64,000 bases of DNA from NCBI GenBank assembly GCA_024516035.1, contig CM044958.1, positions 10,543,670-10,607,669 on the forward strand, given 5' to 3'. The stretch comes from Bactericera cockerelli (taxonomy: Eukaryota; Arthropoda; Insecta; Hemiptera; Triozidae). This document shows positions 52,401 to 58,400 of this stretch, one piece after another; positions within the stretch are counted from its first letter, which is position 1; every line of letters begins with the position of its first letter. The translations under genes were made by a program, and so were the position numbers. The notes under the pieces were generated by a model. It was not told the origin of the DNA. It saw nothing but the letters and a program-made list of their open reading frames with translations, and searched no databases.

Positions 52401-55400
52401 ACCTATTATATATTAATCGATGCGCATTGACCTGGAGAATTCAAAAATGACATAGGTTTAAATATAGGTTAAGGCGACAAATCTCGAGTTAAAGCCAAAA
52501 AACTATTAAGGCCAATTTAGGTCAAAATTGTTGCGTCAGACCTGTCTTTGCCGGCTTATTTGGGGACGTTAACTTTATAGTAACAAGATATTTTTTTTTG
52601 TAAAACCACACAAATGTCTTCTATTTTATGCCATTAAAATATCAGATTTTTTTTTAAAAGCAAGTAGGTCAAAATAATGAAAGATTGAAAAAAATGAAAA
52701 ATAGGTCAATTTTTTTTATTTAATTTTGACCTACTTTTTGACCTTTTGACCTAATGTGTTGCATATTAAAAGCTTTGTCTCTAAAAGTTGGAATTATTAG
52801 TAACTTTTTTTTTCTTAAATCGGTCAATGTAGGGTCAATAAAGATTTTTCGTTACGGCAATTTTCAACGTTTCGACCGTACAAAAACAGTAAAAAGGCTC
52901 CTCGCTCAAAAAGTACTACCCAAATCGTTACGATCGGCACAGTTTCAGATTTGCAATAAAATTGCGGTTCTAAATATTATGTATAATAAAGTATAATATA
53001 TGTCCTCACGACAAATCGAGATTTATACTCAAAAAACCTCAAAAGTAATGCGCTTTCGAGTTTAATTTTTTATTTTTAGAAATTAACTTTAAGGGTTGTA
53101 AACAAGCTGTCGAAATATTGAATTGGGAATCAAAAGAAGCGCGCTGACTAGCGCTTTCTAAATATGTAAAAATATTTACAATACACCAAACAGAACCGGA
53201 GTTATCGCGAAAAAACCATTTGCCGTATGTTTGCTACTAGTGCTTTTTATTATTACTTCATGTTACCTATTGTTATGACAACAGTCACTGTATATTGGCA
53301 AGGAAGGGGTACTGTTTGCATTCATATGTTGCTCTTCTGAGACTTGATTTCAAGAATCACGTTAGCGCAGCGGTTGAGCCTAGATCCTACCAAACGTGAG
53401 GCCGAGGTTCGAGGCCAGGGTTCAGAAATTTTTTTTATTTTTTTTTAATGATATAAAAATTACTTTTGCTTACCTCGGCCATTATCTTTGGTTAATTATC
53501 AAACTGGCCTGAGGTTATGGCTAATAAACTTGCATTCTAAAGATAATTTTTTCTCTTCAAGTACTTGACACCTCACTCGCAAGCCGTGTAGGTACAACTG
53601 GGAGCAATAGAATGTCCCTTCGATGGATGTCCAGGGGTACCAATAATTTTGTATAGTAATTGTTAAAAAAAAGGCCCTCATATGATATGAAGTAAATAAT
53701 CATAATAATAGCCGAATCATAATAATTTATGTAACAGGAAATCCTGAAACAAGTTCCGTTCAAATTGGACCCAAAAGGTGTCCGAAAAGCTGTCTGAGGT
53801 TAAGTAACACAGAATCTCTAGAAATCTCTATAATGAAAGTCCAACCTGAGCCCTATGTCTGTTCAATATAAGGCTGAGTGAGGTTACATTCATAAAGACC
53901 GCAGAGATTGCCTCAGGCCATAACCACGCCTTTGTCAATATTATTCTTGTCAATAAAGAGATATTATATCCTTAAATATTAAAGAAAATCTGACGATGCA
54001 GTATCGAATCAAGGACCTCTCAGTTAGGTACACGAACGACCTAGTGACTGACTATAAAAAAAGGTTCGAAGTCTTCACCTCGCTGGACGTTGGTTAGCTT
54101 GTAATTTTTTGTGTTGGTTTAACGTCGCTTGTAACTGGATGATCAGCCTTTCAGACACCAAAATGTGTCTGAAAGGCTGTCTGAGGTAAATTAACACAGC
54201 CTTAACAAAAGAATCTCTAGAAATCTTTATAATGAAAGGCCAACCTGAGCCCTAAGACTGTTCAATATAAGGCTGGGTGAGGTTACATTCACAAAGACCT
54301 GGGTTTGATCGCAGAGATTGCCTCAGGCCATAACCACGCCTTTGTCAATAAAGAGTTATTATTATATTCTTAAACATTAAAGAAAATGTGATGATGCGGT
54401 TGCGAATCAAGGACCTCTCAGTTACACGACCTCGTGACTGATTATAAAAAAAAGGTTCGACGAAGTCTTCACCTCGCTGGACATTGCGTAGCTTGTAATT
54501 TTGTTGGTTTAACGTCGCTTTCAAGTGGATGATCATATCACGACGGAGATTTCAACTACCATTCGCAGGAAACTAACAAACCTGCTAGCCACAATAACCT
54601 CACCCATCCTGAGTTGGGTCAGAGTGCCAGTTATCACAATTATCACGAAGCTGGACGTTATTTGATTTCGGTGATACACAGAAAATTAACAAAGCTACTA
54701 CCCAAACAACTTCATCCAGCCTGGGTTGGAACGGAGTGCCAGCATCACGATTATCACGATGCAGGACGTTACTTAACTTCGATGATACATAGAAAATTAA
54801 CAAAGCTACTACCCAAACAACCTCATCTAGCCTGGGTTGGGACGGAGTGCCAGCATCACGATTATCACGAAGCTGGACGTTACTTAACACCTTGACTGCC
54901 ACAAATTTTTGTGTTGTTTATGTTCCACGCCATAGTAGTATTAGAGATTGCTTCTGCTCTATGCCATGGGTGTTTCATATTTTTTTAAAAAAAATCCAAT
55001 GGTACAATATGACGGATATTGCTTAGAAAGTCATGAAAAATCATGGTGTATCGCTAGAGATACACCGGGCAGTGAACTTCAAAAACAGTGGTGTATCGTT
55101 AGAGATACACCTGGCAGTAAACACAGTACACCGTGTATCGCTAGAGATACACGTGGCAGTCAAGGTGTTAACTTCGGTGATCCGCAGAAAATTAACAAAG
55201 CTACTACCCAAAAAACCTCATCCAGCCTAGGTTGGGACGTAGTGCCAGCATCACGATTATCACGAAGCTGGACGTTACTTAACTTCGGTGATACACAGAA
55301 AATTAACAAAGCTACTACCCAAACAACCTCATCCAGCCTGGGTTGGGACGGAGTGCCAGCATCACGATTATCACGAAGCTGGACGTTACTTAACTTCGGT

Positions 55401-58400
55401 GATCCGCAGAAAATTAACAAAGCTACTACCCAAACAACCTCATCCAGCCTGGGTTGGGACGGAGTGCCAGCATCACGATTATCACGAAGCTGGACGTTAC
55501 TTAACACCTTGACTGCCACAAATTTTTGTGTTGTTTATGTTCCACGCCATAGTAGTATTAGAGATTGCTTCTGCTCTATGCCATGGGTGTTTCATATTTT
55601 TTTAAAAAAAATCCAATGGTACAATATGACGGATATTGCTTAGAAAGTCATGAAAAATCATGGTGTATCGCTAGAGATACACCTGGCAGTGAACTTCAAA
55701 AACAGTGGTGTATCGTTAGAGATACACCTGGCAGTAAACACAGTACACCGTGTATCGCTAGAGATACACGTGGCAGTCAAGGTGTTAACTTCGGTGATCC
55801 GCAGAAAATTAACAAAGCTACTACCCAAAAAACCTCATCCAGCCTGGGTTGGGACGGAGTGCCAGCATCACGATTATCACGAAGCTGGACGTTACTTAAC
55901 TTCGGTGATACACAGAAAATTAACAAAGCTACTACCCAAACAACCTCATCCAGCCTAGGTTGGGACGTAGTGCCAGCATCACGATTATCACGAAGCTGGA
56001 CGTTACTTAACTTCGGTGATACACAGAAAATTAACAAAGCTACTACCCAAACAACCTCATCCAGCCTGGGTTGGGACGGAGTGCCAGCATCACGATTATC
56101 ACGAAGCTGGACGTTACTTAACTTCGGTGATCCGCAGAAAATTAACAAAGCTACTACCCAAACAACCTCATCCAGTCTGGGTTGGGACGGAGTGCCAGCA
56201 TCACGATTATCACGAAGCTGGACGTTACTTAACTTCGGTGATCCGCAGAAAATTAACAAAGCTACTACCCAAACAACCTCATCCAGTCTGGGTTGGGACG
56301 GAGTGCCAGCATCACGATTATCACGAAGCTGGACGTTACTTAACTTCGGTGATACACAGAAAATTAACAAAGCTACTACCCAAACAACCTCATCCAGCCT
56401 GGGTTGGGACGGAGTGCCAGCATCACGATTATCACGAAGCTGGACGTTACTTAACTTCGGTGATCCGCAGAAAATTAACAAAGCTACTACCCAAACAACC
56501 TCATCCAGCCTGGGTTGGGACAGAGTGCCAGCATCACGATTATCACGAAGCTGGATGTTACTTAACTTCGGTGATCCGATTAGAACAGGTGCATTCACTG
56601 CGCCATCGATCCTGGCTAATAATACTTTTTACTTTCTCTAATAAAACAGACTTTCAGACGCGAATTTTTTTTTCTCTAATACAACATACTTTCGGACGAA
56701 ACACTAATGCCAGAGACCAGTATTTGGTACTCCTAACATATACTTTAAATGCTCACGCCTAGTTTTGAGGACCTCTAAATGGTAGGTAAACTTCCGGGCT
56801 TTCGGACGAGTCCGAAAATCGGCTGCGTCCGAAGGTCTGGAATTAGCTATATGGATAAATTATTTTATATATTTTTAGCAGCGTACTTTACGTACCTGCA
56901 TTTTACATATATAAATGTATTTAGCTAAACATAATTATACATAAAAACTCCAAAGAATGCACGGCACAGATCGCGTTCTACCTGACTGATACTTGGGATT
57001 TTAGTTTGATCAACAAATTTAACCCTTTGACGCCGAGCGTGTCGTTTTCGACACAGGTACTTTGACATTCAATAATTATTCACTAGAATACAGTATCATT
57101 ATCGTTTCAGTGTGAAACAGTTCCTTGACTTCTTATCTTCAAATCTATCCAGCGCGATTTTTGAATTGTTTTGTTTACATTTCTAAATTTTCATTTGTTG
57201 ATGAGATTTCGAGAGTGTATCATCGCATGGAGTTTTGCCGACTTTGGCAAGTTATTTCTTGTGTTTCCTGGTCGATTATTTTACGATGAAAAAATGAAAA
57301 AATTAATAGAGGTAGCTAATATGCTTATTAACATATAGTTTTAAAGAAAATTGTAATAATTTTCTACATTCTTGTTCCTTTAAAGCCCGGTGTGTCGTTT
57401 TCGACACGGATTCATAACTTTTTACCGGTAAAAGCTAGAAAGCTGAAACCAACGCCAAAAGTCTTAGAAAGCCATCAGGATGAAAGAAAAGTTGGTTGCG
57501 ATTTTTTTCCCCCGGCCAAATTAATTCCGGCGTCAAAGGGTTAAGGGACAACCTGTATATTATAAACATGTCATTCAACTTCACACCTCCTAGCCCTTGT
57601 TCTTAACACCTCATCATAATTAGGGGGGTTTTTGTATTATTGAAAGGGTTCTGACTGTCTTTCTTGCTATTTCATAGGGGAGAGTTTATTGTGTGGGACA
57701 AAGGGTGTTGGATTTCAAGACATTCCCCAGTGTCATTTAATAAAAGCAAAAAACAAATATGCAAACATAGAATAATATTGTTTTAGTGGCTGGCTAGTTA
57801 TGAATTACCTATGTCATAAGTATTTGATTTGTAAGGTAAACAATATACGCTTTCCACGACACGACAGCTGGCCCTCATTCCAGCACCTCTCATGATCCCC
57901 AAACTTCCCTTTCAAGTCTTTCAACCGTCACACAACACACGCTGATTGGTTATTTCATTCAAATGAACCAATCAGAGTGCGTTTTAATCCGGAAGAGAAT
58001 GCCAAAGGCATTATCACCACCCTTGATCAAACTTTGTTTATATTTAATTTATTATACCTTTTGACTGCATCTGTATATATTTGTAATTGTAAATAAAGAT
58101 TGATCTAAATTGTTGAATAATTATAATCCGTTATATGACGGTTGAAAGGGAGATTTGGGGTTAATGAGAGTAAGAGTGGTTCTTGGAACGAGTGCCTGTG
58201 GCCCGTACTAGAAACACTTTTACTCTCCAAATCTCCGTTTCAACCGTCACACAACGCAATCTGATTGGTTATTGCGTTCAAATGAACCAATCAGTGTGCG
58301 TTGTGTGACAGTTGAAAGGGAGATTCGGGGACTAGGAGAGTGGAAAGTGCTTCAGAAACGAGGGTCTGATGTTATTGTTGAATATAATTATGAAGTTGAT

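Larger units (their letters stand above)
54626..56575 (+). repeat. 111-bp tandem repeats in three blocks with a 617-bp higher-order period
   Basis: Unit: TTCGGTGATACACAGAAAAT, TAACAAAGCTACTACCCAAA, CAACCTCATCCAGCCTGGGT, TGGGACGGAGTGCCAGCATC, ACGATTATCACGAAGCTGGA, CGTTACTTAAC. About 2.3, 3 and 7 units lie in 54640-54893, 55172-55504 and 55789-56575. The spacers 54894-55171 and 55505-55788 are near-identical copies 617 bases apart. As 111 is divisible by three and several frames lack stops, long open frames appear on both strands; I do not consider them genes. Confidence 0.85.
39830..56855. mobile_element. 17.0-kb insertion with imperfect TIRs and TA duplication
   Basis: The intact 5' LTR reads GAACAAT-TA-AATTATTTT; in the 3' LTR the same text is split after and before TA (39828-39829 and 56856-56857). 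Ends: left CATACGTAATTCCAGACTTTCGGACGC (39830-39856); right, inverted, CCATATAGCTAATTCCAGACCTTCGGACGC. The core TAATTCCAGACYTTCGGACGC is shared, given here for its positions 39836-39856 and 56825-56845. TTTCGGACG-type words cluster at both ends and, inverted, at 48620-48757. No transposase is visible. Class unknown. Confidence 0.65.
22711..56903 (+). mobile_element. Errantivirus-type endogenous retrovirus with nested insertions
   Basis: 5' LTR, PBS, gag, pol, split env, purine tract and split 3' LTR are in order on the plus strand, antisense to the APMAP-like gene whose intron 1 holds it. TACA flanks both outer ends (22707-22710 and 56904-56907). Removing the LINE in env (about 8.9 kb) and the 17.0-kb block in the 3' LTR leaves about 8.2 kb, a normal errantivirus size. 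Pol is one long open frame; env is broken. Confidence 0.85.

Noticed and set aside
55565..56641. 358-codon open frame as a gene
   Set aside because: It is the 111-bp repeat read through; minus-strand and second plus frames are equally open, and the start lies in duplicated spacer.
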